From Methylotetracoccus sp. (GTDB taxonomy: Bacteria > Pseudomonadota > Gammaproteobacteria > Methylococcales > Methylococcaceae): DNA of 20,520 nucleotides. Made by a program: the position numbers and the translations under genes. The stretch covers positions 1 through 20,520 of the forward strand of contig JALORT010000002.1 of the NCBI GenBank assembly GCA_025458755.1. Reading direction: 5' to 3'. Shown here one piece after another: positions 8,098-15,882 of the stretch (position 1 is its first letter; each line of letters opens with the position of its first letter). Under the pieces are notes generated by a model. It made no database searches. It saw only the letters and a list, made by a program, of their open reading frames with translations, and was not told where the DNA came from.

Positions 8098-9181
8098 AGC
8101 GCAGCTCCTCGGCCGGGCGGATCCGCGACGCCTGCCAGGCGGGATACAAGGTCGCCAGCAGCACGCCACCAATGCCACCGATGACCGTACCCACCGCGCC
8201 GATGACCGTGCCCAATACGATGAAAATGCCCATCACGTCCATCGGCGTCATCCCCTGGGTCCGCAGGATCGCAATGTCGGCCCGCTTGTCGGTCACCACC
8301 ATCACCAGAGTCGATACGATGTTGAACGCCGCCACCGCGACAATCAGCAGCAAGATGATGAACATGACCCGCTTTTCCGTCTGGATGGCCCGAAAAAAAT
8401 TGCTGTGCGCCTGGGTCCAGTCGGTAATGAAGTAATCGCCGGACAGTTTCGGTCCCAGATCGCGCGCGACCTGATGCGCGTAAAACACGTCGTCCAGCCG
8501 GAGACGGACACCGGTCACAGCATCCCCCATCTGAAACAAGCGTCCCGCGTCCTGTAGTTCGATCAAGGCCAGATTTCGGTCGTATTCGTACATGCCGACC
8601 TGGAACATCCCGACGACAGTGAAACGCTTGAGTCGTGGCAGGATCCCGGCTGGCGTCGCGGTCACTTGCGGCGTGATTACGGTGAGCTTGTCGCCCACGG
8701 CCACACCGAGATAGCTGGCCAGTTCGGAGCCCAGGATGATGCCGAACTGTCCCGGCTTGAGGTCATCCAGGTGTCCCTGGACCAGACGCTTGGTGACTTC
8801 GGATACATTGGACTCGTAATCGGTACGAATGCCGCGCAGCATCACGCCGCTGACCCGACGGTCGAAATTCACCATCGCCTGGCCTTCAATGTAAGGCGCC
8901 CAACCCAGAATCCGCGGTTCCTCGCGCAACGTCGGCTCCACCACGGGCCACTCATTCAGCTGTCCCTCCGGACCGCTAACCGTCGCATGCGAGGTCATGC
9001 CCAGAATCCGATCGCGGAGCTCGGCTTCAAAGCCGTTCATCACCGAGAGAACCGTGATCAGCGCGGTCACACCCAGCGCAATGCCGAGAATCGAGGTGAA
9101 GGTGATGAACGAAATGAAGCGGGTACGGCGCCTGGCCCGCGTGTACCGCAGGCCGATGAATACAATCAGCGGTCTAAACAT
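8090..9181 (-). CDS. LolC/LolE-family permease with internal deletion
   Basis: This is the membrane subunit that works with LolD to release lipoproteins from the inner membrane. It has TM1 at about 24-48, a MacB-like periplasmic domain (50-270), TM2 at about 273-297, the cytoplasmic coupling segment [16 protein letters not shown], and the C-terminal signature [13 protein letters not shown]. It is only 363 residues against about 400-415 for the family. The shortfall lies in one place: TM3 (around 316-340) runs straight into the end of TM4, with the periplasmic loop between them absent. The reading frame is intact and the C-terminus (PAEELRYE) is family-typical. With three helices the C-terminus would end up in the periplasm. 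The true start is the ATG at 9181, because the product begins [19 protein letters not shown] as expected. LolC and LolE cannot be told apart; only one permease gene is present here. Confidence 0.9.
   Translation of the reverse strand: MFRPLIVFIGLRYTRARRRTRFISFITFTSILGIALGVTALITVLSVMNGFEAELRDRILGMTSHATVSGPEGQLNEWPVVEPTLREEPRILGWAPYIEGQAMVNFDRRVSGVMLRGIRTDYESNVSEVTKRLVQGHLDDLKPGQFGIILGSELASYLGVAVGDKLTVITPQVTATPAGILPRLKRFTVVGMFQVGMYEYDRNLALIELQDAGRLFQMGDAVTGVRLRLDDVFYAHQVARDLGPKLSGDYFITDWTQAHSNFFRAIQTEKRVMFIILLLIVAVAAFNIVSTLVMVVTDKRADIAILRTQGMTPMDVMGIFIVLGTVIGAVGTVIGGIGGVLLATLYPAWQASRIRPAEELRYE
8153..8164. repeat. Putative deletion scar in lolC/E
   Basis: On the coding strand this reads GTGCTGCTGGCG. 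It would suit both the end of TM3 (Gly-Val-Leu-Leu-Ala) and the end of TM4 (Leu-Leu-Ala-Thr). It is therefore a plausible microhomology through which the intervening 150 or so bases were lost. This is inference from family comparison from memory. Confidence 0.35.
8178..8219. repeat. Two imperfect 21-bp tandem repeats in lolC/E
   Basis: CCGATGACCGT occurs at 8178-8188 and again at 8199-8209, as the first half of two adjacent 21-base units (8178-8198 and 8199-8219). On the coding strand the units encode GTVIGAV and GTVIGGI within membrane helix 3. They lie beside the apparent deletion. Confidence 0.7.
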
Positions 9182-9224
9182 TGAAGACGAGACTCGAACC
9201 GTTCCCTCGGATGGATGGGCCGCA

Positions 9225-9656
9225 CTAACTCTCGAGTGAAGCCTTTTGGCAATTGACGCAAATGCCGTAGAGGCACAGCGAATGATCGGTCAACTTGAAG
9301 CCCAGGCGCGTGGCGATATCCTGTTGCCGCTCTTCGATCAACGCATCGCTGAATTCCTCCACCCGCCCGCATTTGACGCAAAGGATGTGATCGTGATGCT
9401 CGCCACGGTTTAGTTCGAAAACGGAGTTGCCGCCTTCGAAATGATGGCGTTTCACCAGCCCTGCGGCCTCGAACTGCGTCAGCACCCGGTAGACCGTGGC
9501 GAGTCCGATTTCCTCGCCCTCGCTGAGCAAAAACTTGTATACTTCCTCGGCTGTCAAATGCCGTTCGGAACCCTGCCGGCGTTCCAGCATCTCTAGGATC
9601 TTGACCCGAGGCAGCGTGACCTTCAGCCCGGCGTTGCGAATGTCTTGAGTTTCCAC
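9225..9656 (-). CDS. fur: Ferric uptake regulator Fur
   Basis: This is the iron-responsive transcription repressor Fur. The 143-residue sequence closely follows the well-known Fur proteins: AGLKVTLPRVKILEML at the N-terminus, the winged-helix recognition segment GEEIGLATVYRVL (48-59), FEGGNSVFEL, the metal site HHDH (87-90), and two CxxC pairs (CVKC 93-96, CVNC 133-136) for structural zinc. The start is a GTG at 9656 with no strong ribosome binding site. It is divergent from bamE, an arrangement known from several Proteobacteria such as Pseudomonas. The lolC/E gene follows 43 bases downstream on the same strand, so read-through into lolC/E-lolD is possible. I see no clear Fur box in the 86-base divergent region. 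Confidence 0.96.
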   Translation of the reverse strand: METQDIRNAGLKVTLPRVKILEMLERRQGSERHLTAEEVYKFLLSEGEEIGLATVYRVLTQFEAAGLVKRHHFEGGNSVFELNRGEHHDHILCVKCGRVEEFSDALIEERQQDIATRLGFKLTDHSLCLYGICVNCQKASLES

Positions 9657-9742
9657 GGCGGATCTTTATCAAACCATTGATCGAGTCGGATTTACTAGCG
9701 CGTAAAGCGAAGCGGCTCGTTCGCATATCGCTGCATCATACC

Positions 9743-10186
9743 ATGCGAATGCCTCGGAGGATTCAGACCTGCTCTCTGGTGCTGCTGCTTGCCGGCTGCT
9801 CACTGGAACGCTTTCCTTGGGTGCATCGGGTAGACATCAACCAGGGCAACATCGTGACCCAGGAGATGGTTAATCAACTGCGTCCAGGAATGAACCGGCG
9901 GCAAGTCACGTACCTGCTCGGCACTCCGTTGTTGACCGACCCTTTCCATGACAATCGATGGGACTATGTGTACTCCATCGAACCGAACGGCGAGCCCCGC
10001 GAAGAAAAGAAGCTGACGTTGGTGTTTGAACGGGACGAGCTGATCCAACTGGAAGGCGACTATCGGCCGGGCGCTCCGCTGGAGTTCGGCGCCGGCAGGG
10101 ATGCGACGCTCTATGTCCCGAAAATCGACCGCGAAAAAACCCTCTGGGAAAAGATCAAGAGCGTCTTCGGCTTCGGCGACGACTAG
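9743..10186 (+). CDS. bamE: BamE outer-membrane assembly lipoprotein
   Basis: BamE (SmpA/OmlA) is the small lipoprotein of the BAM complex, which inserts beta-barrel proteins into the outer membrane. The 147-residue product has a signal peptide with lipobox LAGC (Cys19). The conserved core follows: QGNIVTQEMVNQLRPGM, RRQVTYLLGTP and DPFHDNRWDYVYS. The C-terminal tail beyond the SmpA/OmlA domain is somewhat longer than in E. coli. I chose the ATG at 9743 because it gives a normal lipoprotein signal; a second ATG at 9749 is also possible, and neither has a clear ribosome binding site. Its stop codon interlocks with that of rnfH in a shared CTAG. Confidence 0.95.
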   Translation: MRMPRRIQTCSLVLLLAGCSLERFPWVHRVDINQGNIVTQEMVNQLRPGMNRRQVTYLLGTPLLTDPFHDNRWDYVYSIEPNGEPREEKKLTLVFERDELIQLEGDYRPGAPLEFGAGRDATLYVPKIDREKTLWEKIKSVFGFGDD

Positions 10187-10461
10187 CGGGGCGCCCGCTG
10201 AGCCGCTCGACTGCGGCGCAACTCTTGGGGGTCAGCCTGGAGCGGCCGGTAGATTTCTACGCGGTCCCCTGCCGTCAGCCTCTGCTCCAACCCGCAGAGC
10301 TCGCTGAAAATGCCGACCTTGTTGCGGGTCAAGTCGATCTCTGGAAAGCGGTCCAGCAGCCCGGATTGCTCGATCGCCTGCTTCACCGTGGCCGCTTCAC
10401 CAACTTCTAGATCGACCAACACCTGCACCTCGGCCCGCGCGTAGACGACTTCAACCTTCAT
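10183..10461 (-). CDS. rnfH: RnfH-family (RatB) ubiquitin-fold protein
   Basis: This 92-residue protein of the RnfH family (UPF0125, also called RatB) has a beta-grasp fold. Family-typical segments are VEVVYARAEVQVLVDLEV, the central helix TVKQAIEQSGLLDRFPEIDL, and NKVGIFSELCGLEQRLTAGDRVEIYRPL. Its function is not firmly known. In E. coli it lies between bamE and ratA in the same orientation. Here bamE is in the expected place, tail to tail with a 4-base overlap. The gene upstream on the same strand is an NSS transporter instead of ratA, 40 bases away and likely in the same operon. Confidence 0.93.
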   Translation of the reverse strand: MKVEVVYARAEVQVLVDLEVGEAATVKQAIEQSGLLDRFPEIDLTRNKVGIFSELCGLEQRLTAGDRVEIYRPLQADPQELRRSRAAQRAPR

Positions 10462-10501
10462 CGCCGGACGACTGCTGGATCGGAGAACGCTGCAACACGA
10501 A

Positions 10502-11860
10502 TTAAAATGCGCCGAGCGCTTTCAGGAAAATAGTCATGACGCCGAGCGGCGCGACGTAGCGGATCAGGAAGCGCCAGCATCGATAGCCCGGTCCCGGCCC
10601 CATCTCCAACTCGGCTTCGCTGACTTCCGACGTCATCACCCACCCGGCAAACAACGCGATCGCCAGTCCGCCCAAGGGGAGCATCAGGTCGGAGGTCAGG
10701 AAATCGATCAGCTCGAAAAAATTCTTCCCCAACCACGTATAGCCCGCCCAGTCGTTGAACGAATAGACGGTGCCGAGCCCCAGCAGCCAGCACCCCAGGC
10801 CGCACCAGAAGCTGGCCGCCTGTCGGGCCAGTCCGCGGTTTTCCGCCAGCCAGGCCACCGCCGGCTCGATCAGCGCGATCGACGACGTGATCGCAGCGAA
10901 AAAAATCAGCACGAAGAAGATCATGCCGAACAGCGTCCCCCCGGGCATCTGACCAAATGCCAGCGGCAGCGTCTGAAAAATCAGTCCCGCCCCCATTGAA
11001 GGCTCGAGGTGATTGGCGAACACGATCGGAAAAATCGCCATGCCGGCCAGCAGCGCCACCAAGGTGTCGGCCGCTGCCACGAATAGCGACGCCCGGGCGA
11101 TCGACACATGGGCAGGCAGATACGAGCCGTAGACCATGATCGCTCCCATGCCCAGACCCAGCGAGAAGAAAGCCTGCCCCATCGCCGTGAGCACACTCTC
11201 GCCGCTCAGTCGGCCGAAGTCCGGCTTGAACATGAACGCGATACCCTGCCCGAAACCGTCCGACGTCATCGCGTACAGAACCAGCAAGATCAGCATCGCG
11301 AACAGCACCGGCATCAGGTAGCGGGTTCCTTTCTCCAGACCGGCGCTCACGCCGAGGCTGACGATACTCATGGTCGCGACCATGAACACGGTGTGCCAGA
11401 TGAACTGGATCTCGGGCTCCCCCTTCAGGCTACTGAACACGCGTGCCACGGCCTCGGCATCGGTATGGGCGAAAATGCCGCTGCCCATCTTCAAAATGTA
11501 AATCATCGACCAGCCGGCGATGACGCTGTAATAGGAGAGAATCAGGAAACCGGCCAGCACACCGAGCCAGCCGGCGTAGCGCCAGAGGTGGCTGGCTCCC
11601 GCCTCATCGGCAAGGGTCCGCATCGTGTTGATCGGACTCTGACGCCCCCGGCGCCCGAGCATCGTTTCGGCCATCATGATGGGCACACCCAAACCGATCA
11701 CGCACAACAGGTAGATCAGCACAAAGGCTCCACCGCCGTTCTCACCGGTCAGGTAGGGAAATTTCCAGATGTTACCGAGGCCGATCGCGGACCCGCTGGC
11801 AGCCAGAATGAACGCCGTGCGCGAGGACCACTGGGCATGGATCAGTCTTACGTCGGTCAT
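10502..11860 (-). CDS. Sodium-dependent NSS-family transporter
   Basis: This is a neurotransmitter:sodium symporter (SNF) family protein, which imports amino acids or related small molecules with Na+ (LeuT fold). The 452-residue sequence has normal bacterial length and about 11-12 membrane helices. The TM1 signature GSAIGLGNIWKFPYLTGENG (from about residue 23) carries the unwound sodium and substrate binding segment. Later family features include GAGLIFQTLP in the middle and the helix EPAVAWLAENRG. The substrate cannot be predicted. The ATG at 11860 is preceded at close range by a purine-rich AGAGGGGGATG segment acting as ribosome binding site. It occupies the place where ratA is usually found, between rnfH and smpB. 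Confidence 0.93.
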   Translation of the reverse strand: MTDVRLIHAQWSSRTAFILAASGSAIGLGNIWKFPYLTGENGGGAFVLIYLLCVIGLGVPIMMAETMLGRRGRQSPINTMRTLADEAGASHLWRYAGWLGVLAGFLILSYYSVIAGWSMIYILKMGSGIFAHTDAEAVARVFSSLKGEPEIQFIWHTVFMVATMSIVSLGVSAGLEKGTRYLMPVLFAMLILLVLYAMTSDGFGQGIAFMFKPDFGRLSGESVLTAMGQAFFSLGLGMGAIMVYGSYLPAHVSIARASLFVAAADTLVALLAGMAIFPIVFANHLEPSMGAGLIFQTLPLAFGQMPGGTLFGMIFFVLIFFAAITSSIALIEPAVAWLAENRGLARQAASFWCGLGCWLLGLGTVYSFNDWAGYTWLGKNFFELIDFLTSDLMLPLGGLAIALFAGWVMTSEVSEAELEMGPGPGYRCWRFLIRYVAPLGVMTIFLKALGAF

Positions 11861-11986
11861 CTTTCATCCCCCTCTTCCGATCAAGCCGCGCACGGTGCAA
11901 ACCCCAGCGGCGCTTCAACACAGTAGAATACCCGCAAGCATACCAAATGGCGTTGCGCCTCTTCATATCTTCACATTCCCGCTCCG

Positions 11987-12466
11987 ATGTCCGCAGCCAA
12001 GAACAACAAGCCGGCCAGCAGCCCGACGATCGCCCTGAACCGCCAGGCGACCCACGAGTACTTCATCGAAGAACGCTTCGAAGCCGGATTGGTGCTGGAG
12101 GGATGGGAAGTGAAAAGCCTCCGCGCCGGACGCGCACAGTTGAAAGAAAGCTATGTGATCCTAAAAAATGGCGAAGCGTGGCTGCTCGGCGCACACCTTT
12201 CGCCGCTGACTTCGGCCTCGACCCACATCGAGCCGGACCCGACGCGGACCCGTAAGCTGCTGCTGCACCGACAACAGCTGTCACGGCTGATCGGTCAGGT
12301 GGAACGCCGGGGCTACACTCTGGTGCCGTTGGCTTTATACTGGAGCAAAGGCCGAGCAAAACTGGAAATGGGCCTGGCCAAGGGCAAGAAACTGCACGAC
12401 AAGCGCGCCAGCGAGAAGGATCGAGACTGGCAAAGGGAAAAACAACGAGTGATGAAACAGCGGTGA
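11987..12466 (+). CDS. smpB: SmpB, tmRNA-binding trans-translation protein
   Basis: SmpB binds tmRNA and brings it to stalled ribosomes for trans-translation. The 159-residue sequence is full length. It has the beta-barrel core [40 protein letters not shown] and the conserved [20 protein letters not shown]. The basic C-terminal tail ([20 protein letters not shown]) enters the empty mRNA channel. TAGAAT at 11924-11929 may be its -10 element, without an obvious -35. The ssrA gene, often nearby, was not found in the 131 bases downstream or elsewhere in the window. Confidence 0.96.
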   Translation: MSAAKNNKPASSPTIALNRQATHEYFIEERFEAGLVLEGWEVKSLRAGRAQLKESYVILKNGEAWLLGAHLSPLTSASTHIEPDPTRTRKLLLHRQQLSRLIGQVERRGYTLVPLALYWSKGRAKLEMGLAKGKKLHDKRASEKDRDWQREKQRVMKQR

Positions 12467-12541
12467 CTCGGCTTCTTACCAGGTCCTTTCAGTCGCCGCG
12501 CGCGCCGTGCGCACCCGCCGATCGGACGGTTGTAAGTACGG

Positions 12542-12550
12542 TGCTTTAAA
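12542..12550 (+). promoter_or_regulatory. Possible extended -10 promoter for dacC-like gene
   Basis: TG at 12542-12543, one base, then TTTAAA (12545-12550) resembles an extended -10 element 48 bases before the start of the carboxypeptidase gene. No clear -35 box is seen. Confidence 0.25.
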
Positions 12551-12597
12551 ATCGGGCCCGCGAGCCCCCGTGATCAGCTAATTCAACGGAACACCCC

Positions 12598-13830
12598 ATG
12601 AGATCGATGCGCCTAACCGTAGTGACGTTGGTGCTCACCCTGACGGCCTTTGCGGGCGTTTCCGCCGTCCAGGCGAAACCTTACTCGGCGCTGGTCGCTG
12701 AAATCGATTCGGAGCGGGTGCTGTACCAGCATGACCCGGATGATATCCGTCACCCGGCGTCGCTCACCAAGATGATGACGCTGTATCTGGTCTTCGAAGC
12801 GCTGGACCGCGGCAAGATCACGCTGCGAGACCCCTTATGGGCGTCACGGTTCAGCACCTCCCGTCCGCCATCGAAGCTGGGTCTCAAGGTCGGCGACACG
12901 TTAACCGTCGAGGAAGGCATTCTGGCCTTGGTCACCCAATCGGCCAACGATGCCGCATCCACGCTGGCGGAGGGACTGGCCGGTTCCGAGGAGCGTTTTG
13001 CCCAAGTCATGACGCGCAAGGCAAGGCAACTGGGCATGCGGGACACCGTCTTCCGCAATGCCTCGGGGCTGCCCGACCCGCAACAAATCACCACGGCCCG
13101 CGACATGTTCCGTTTGGGCAAGGCGCTGGTGCAGGACTATCCCCGGTACTATCGTTATTTTTCGACCGAAAATTTCCAGTTCGGCGGCCGACTGTTCAAG
13201 AACCACAACCATCTGCTGCGGCGTTATTACGGCACCGACGGCATCAAGACCGGTTTTATCCATGCCTCCGGCTTCAATCTGGTCGCCTCGGCCCAACGTA
13301 ACGGTTACCGCCTGATCGGCGTTGTTTTCGGCGGCAATACCGCCGCGAAACGCGATGCTCACATGGCGGAGATCCTCGACGACGGCTTCGCGCAGCTGGA
13401 AGGGCTGCCGCCCAAGAGCTATCTGGCCACGCTGGAGGAGATGCTGCCGACCGCACCGCTACTCAAAAGACCGGAGCAAGTGGCTACGGCGCTCCTTTCC
13501 GAACGTTATGCGGCGGTGTCGAAGACGTCGAAGGTTACCCGCGAACGCCCGCCGGCGATCACCCGACCGGAAACAAAGCCCGCGGCGTGGCAGATCCGGC
13601 TGGGCGAATTCCCCCAGCAGCGAGCCGCGGAACAACAGCTTTCACAAGCGCGGAAATATACGCCCTCGGCATTCCGGCAGGCGCGCGTGGCGATTGCCAG
13701 CCATCAGAAAGGGGGCAAGAAGATGTATGCCGCCTACTTGAAGGGCATCAGCCGCGATGAGGCGCAGCAAGCCTGCCAGGTGCTGAAACGCAAAGGAGTG
13801 GAGTGTGCGCTCGCTCCTTCCAGCGGCTAA
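12598..13830 (+). CDS. D-alanyl-D-alanine carboxypeptidase (PBP5-type) with SPOR domain
   Basis: This is a low-molecular-weight penicillin-binding protein of peptidase family S11. It removes the terminal D-Ala from peptidoglycan stem peptides in the periplasm. The order is signal peptide (about 1-26, ending AVQA), then catalytic domain with SLTK (nucleophile Ser55, Lys58), SAN (115-117) and KTG (217-219). A low-complexity linker (about 300-328) leads to a C-terminal domain from about 330 to 408 (WQIRLGEF, MYAAYLKGISRDEAQQACQ) that looks like SPOR. SPOR domains bind peptidoglycan lacking stem peptides at the division septum. The usual PBP5 C-terminal beta domain and membrane-anchoring helix are absent. 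The ATG at 12598 has GGA 7 bases before it. A permease gene follows 116 bases downstream on the same strand. Confidence 0.9.
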   Translation: MRSMRLTVVTLVLTLTAFAGVSAVQAKPYSALVAEIDSERVLYQHDPDDIRHPASLTKMMTLYLVFEALDRGKITLRDPLWASRFSTSRPPSKLGLKVGDTLTVEEGILALVTQSANDAASTLAEGLAGSEERFAQVMTRKARQLGMRDTVFRNASGLPDPQQITTARDMFRLGKALVQDYPRYYRYFSTENFQFGGRLFKNHNHLLRRYYGTDGIKTGFIHASGFNLVASAQRNGYRLIGVVFGGNTAAKRDAHMAEILDDGFAQLEGLPPKSYLATLEEMLPTAPLLKRPEQVATALLSERYAAVSKTSKVTRERPPAITRPETKPAAWQIRLGEFPQQRAAEQQLSQARKYTPSAFRQARVAIASHQKGGKKMYAAYLKGISRDEAQQACQVLKRKGVECALAPSSG

Positions 13831-13946
13831 TCCGGTGTTCGGCGGCGGGAAGCGGGCGGCTCGCGGCGCGCGGCTTGGTTAGAACATGCCGCCTCCCGAT
13901 TGCGCTTTCTTCGCGCCGAGCCCGGCAGCCTAATCGGGCCAACACT

Positions 13947-15074
13947 GTGGCCGAATCGCAGAAATGGTTCGTGCTGGTCGGCTTGGCTGGTTTCGGTTGG
14001 CTGATCTATCTGCTGTCGCCGATCCTGATGCCGTTCGTGGCTGGAGCCACACTGGCCTATCTCAGCGACCCGCTGGCCGATTACCTCGAACGGCTGGGCC
14101 TGCGCCGCACGCTGGCGGTGCTGGTCGTGTTTCTCGCCCTGTCCGTCATCCTCGGCTTATCGCTGCTGCTCCTGATCCCCGCGCTGGAAAGCCAGATCGA
14201 TCGCCTGATCGACCATCTTCCCCCACTACTCCGCTGGATCAGGGCCGCCGCACTCCCCTGGCTGCAGACCCGCTTCGGCATCTCGCTTCACCTGCGCGAC
14301 CTCGAAAGCATCGCAAGTCTGGTGAGCAAACACTGGGACGGGGCCGGCGGCGCGGCGAGCTATCTCCTCGGTTCGATCAGCCGCTCGGGAGCAGTGCTAA
14401 TGGCCTGGGTCGCCAACCTGTTCCTCATTCCGGTGGTGACGTTCTATCTACTGCGGGACTGGGACACGCTGGTCGCCCATCTTCATGAACTGCTGCCGCG
14501 GCGATATGTCGGGACCGTCACGAAACTGGTGCAGGAAGCGGATACCGTTCTCAGCGCATTCATGCGCGGCCAGCTCACCGTGATGTTGGCCTTGACCGGG
14601 ATCTACTGCACCGGTTTGTGGCTTGCCGGACTGGACCTCGCGTTCCTGATCGGTTTATTGGCGGGTATGGTCAGTTTCATTCCCTACGCGGGCACCCTGG
14701 TCGGCATTGCCAGCGCCTCAGTAGCAGCCGTGGTCCAGTTCGGCGACGTCTGGTCCATCGTGCCGGTTCTCGCGGTGTTCGCGGTGGGTCAGGCCATGGA
14801 AGGCGTTTTTTTGACACCCTGGCTGGTCGGCGACCGGATCGGCCTGCACCCGGTCGCGGTCATTTTCTCGGTCCTCGCCGGCGGCCAACTGTTCGGGTTC
14901 CTCGGCGTGCTGCTGGCGCTGCCGGTCGCATCGGTCGTGATGGTGCTGATCCGCCATATTCATGACCTGTACAAGGACAGCGCCTTCTATGGGCATACCC
15001 AGCAGACGAACCCCGACCCGCTGCCGACGCCTCTCGAGGCTGATGCATCAGCCGATGAGCCGCGCCAGGCTTGA
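13947..15074 (+). CDS. PerM / AI-2E-family membrane transporter
   Basis: This 375-residue integral membrane protein is of the AI-2E transporter (PerM, UPF0118) family. It has two hydrophobic segments near the N-terminus, a soluble stretch (about 95-155), and a C-terminal bundle with the characteristic FIPYAGTLVG and LTPWLVGDRIGLHPVAVI. A third conserved segment, GGQLFGFLGVLLALPVAS, follows. Family members include solute or signal exporters and Na+/H+ antiporters, so the substrate is open. I chose the GTG at 13947 (MAESQKWF) because the family homology begins there; the frame is open upstream to 13803, overlapping the previous gene, but that part is arginine-rich and unlike the family. The C-terminal 25 residues are Pro/Asp-rich and probably disordered. 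Confidence 0.88.
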   Translation: MAESQKWFVLVGLAGFGWLIYLLSPILMPFVAGATLAYLSDPLADYLERLGLRRTLAVLVVFLALSVILGLSLLLLIPALESQIDRLIDHLPPLLRWIRAAALPWLQTRFGISLHLRDLESIASLVSKHWDGAGGAASYLLGSISRSGAVLMAWVANLFLIPVVTFYLLRDWDTLVAHLHELLPRRYVGTVTKLVQEADTVLSAFMRGQLTVMLALTGIYCTGLWLAGLDLAFLIGLLAGMVSFIPYAGTLVGIASASVAAVVQFGDVWSIVPVLAVFAVGQAMEGVFLTPWLVGDRIGLHPVAVIFSVLAGGQLFGFLGVLLALPVASVVMVLIRHIHDLYKDSAFYGHTQQTNPDPLPTPLEADASADEPRQA

Positions 15075-15485
15075 CAAACTTTCGCGGCGAGGCGCACGCC
15101 GCGCGATCAGGGCGCTCCGGACACAGCGGCACCGGCCTCATGACCCGACAGTTTCCCTGTTACACGGGACGATAATCCCGCGGCGCCGGATTGATTCTCG
15201 CCCGTCCGAGGCAATCAAGAGCATGTCGCTTGGGTCGGCGACACCATGGCAAAGCCATCGCACGACCGTGGAGTGAGGCCTTTTTTTCAACGCTCGGTGG
15301 TACATGGAGGACCAGACGTGGTAGTCTCTCAGCGGTCTCGTGGTCGCCGCATCGAGCGGACCGTTCCAACCCGCTCAGCCCATTTCCCGTCCACGAATAC
15401 CGTGCGCGTTCGTAATTCCGAATCGGCGCTGACCTTATAGTTCGGCCACATCGCGCCGTCCCACTAACCACAACAGGAGACCGTT
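15075..15485. other. 411-base gap without a supported gene
   Basis: I see no convincing gene here. CGCGGCG (15083-15089) and CGCCGCG (15097-15103) form a 7-bp hairpin just after the permease stop, without a T-run, so at best a weak terminator. Further on, TGTCGC/GCGACA (15224-15243) and ATGGC/GCCAT (15246-15258) form two small hairpins, and a run of seven T lies at 15281-15287 without an adjoining stem. This could be a decayed terminator or a small RNA. A ribosome binding site AGGAGA lies at 15474-15479, 6 bases before the next ATG. Confidence 0.4.
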
Positions 15486-15845
15486 ATGGGATTCTTTAGC
15501 AAGATTCTTGACAAGCTCGGCATCGGCAGCGCCGCCGCCGAGACCGCCGCAGCACCCGAGAGCTCGGCTACGGCACCGGGCGCTCTAGTTGATGTCGTCG
15601 CAACACTGGAACAGCGCGCGGCGGCGAACGCGCAGAAACTCAACTGGCGAACCTCCATCGTCGACCTGCTCAAACTCCTCGATATTGACAGCAGCTTCGC
15701 GGCGCGCAAAGACTTGGCAAGCGAGTTGGGTTGTCCGGCGGACCTCATGGAAGATTCGGCAAAGATGAACATTTGGCTTCACAAGGCCGTACTCGCGCGT
15801 ATTGCCGCAAACGGCGGCAATGTGCCCAAGGATCTCCTGGATTAA
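15486..15845 (+). CDS. DUF3597 domain protein
   Basis: This 119-residue protein has the DUF3597 architecture. A short amphipathic N-terminus (MGFFSKILDKLGIG) leads to an Ala-rich disordered linker of about 25 residues. A compact helical domain follows (about 34-119): DVVATLEQRAAANAQKLNWR, SIVDLLKLLDIDSS and the end KAVLARIAANGGNVPKDLLD. The domain resembles LysM-adjacent or peptidoglycan-related small domains in other proteins, but its function is unknown. A good ribosome binding site precedes the ATG. The DUF937 gene follows after a 37-base gap on the same strand, probably in the same operon. Confidence 0.88.
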   Translation: MGFFSKILDKLGIGSAAAETAAAPESSATAPGALVDVVATLEQRAAANAQKLNWRTSIVDLLKLLDIDSSFAARKDLASELGCPADLMEDSAKMNIWLHKAVLARIAANGGNVPKDLLD

Positions 15846-15882
15846 GCCACCCGAGCAACAACTACCCAAAGGGACCAAGCAG

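Noticed and set aside
7486..8184. Plus-strand open frame of 232 codons opposite lolD
   Set aside because: Antisense shadow of an ATPase whose Walker and signature motifs are all intact.
9657..9742. Fur box in the fur-bamE divergent region
   Set aside because: No stretch approaches the 19-bp GATAATGATAATCATTATC consensus closely enough.
11108..11926. Plus-strand open frame of 272 codons opposite the NSS transporter
   Set aside because: The minus strand encodes a complete transporter with diagnostic motifs; this product is His/Gln/Arg-rich and unlike any protein family.
12467..12597. tmRNA gene downstream of smpB
   Set aside because: The gap is only 131 bases, too short, and shows no tRNA-like end or tag-peptide frame.
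13803..13946. N-terminal extension of the PerM-type permease
   Set aside because: The extra 48 residues are Arg-rich, overlap the carboxypeptidase gene and have no family similarity; homology starts at the GTG at 13947.
15260..15287. Intrinsic terminator for the PerM-type gene
   Set aside because: The T7 run has no adjoining stem; the nearest good hairpin is 22 bases upstream.
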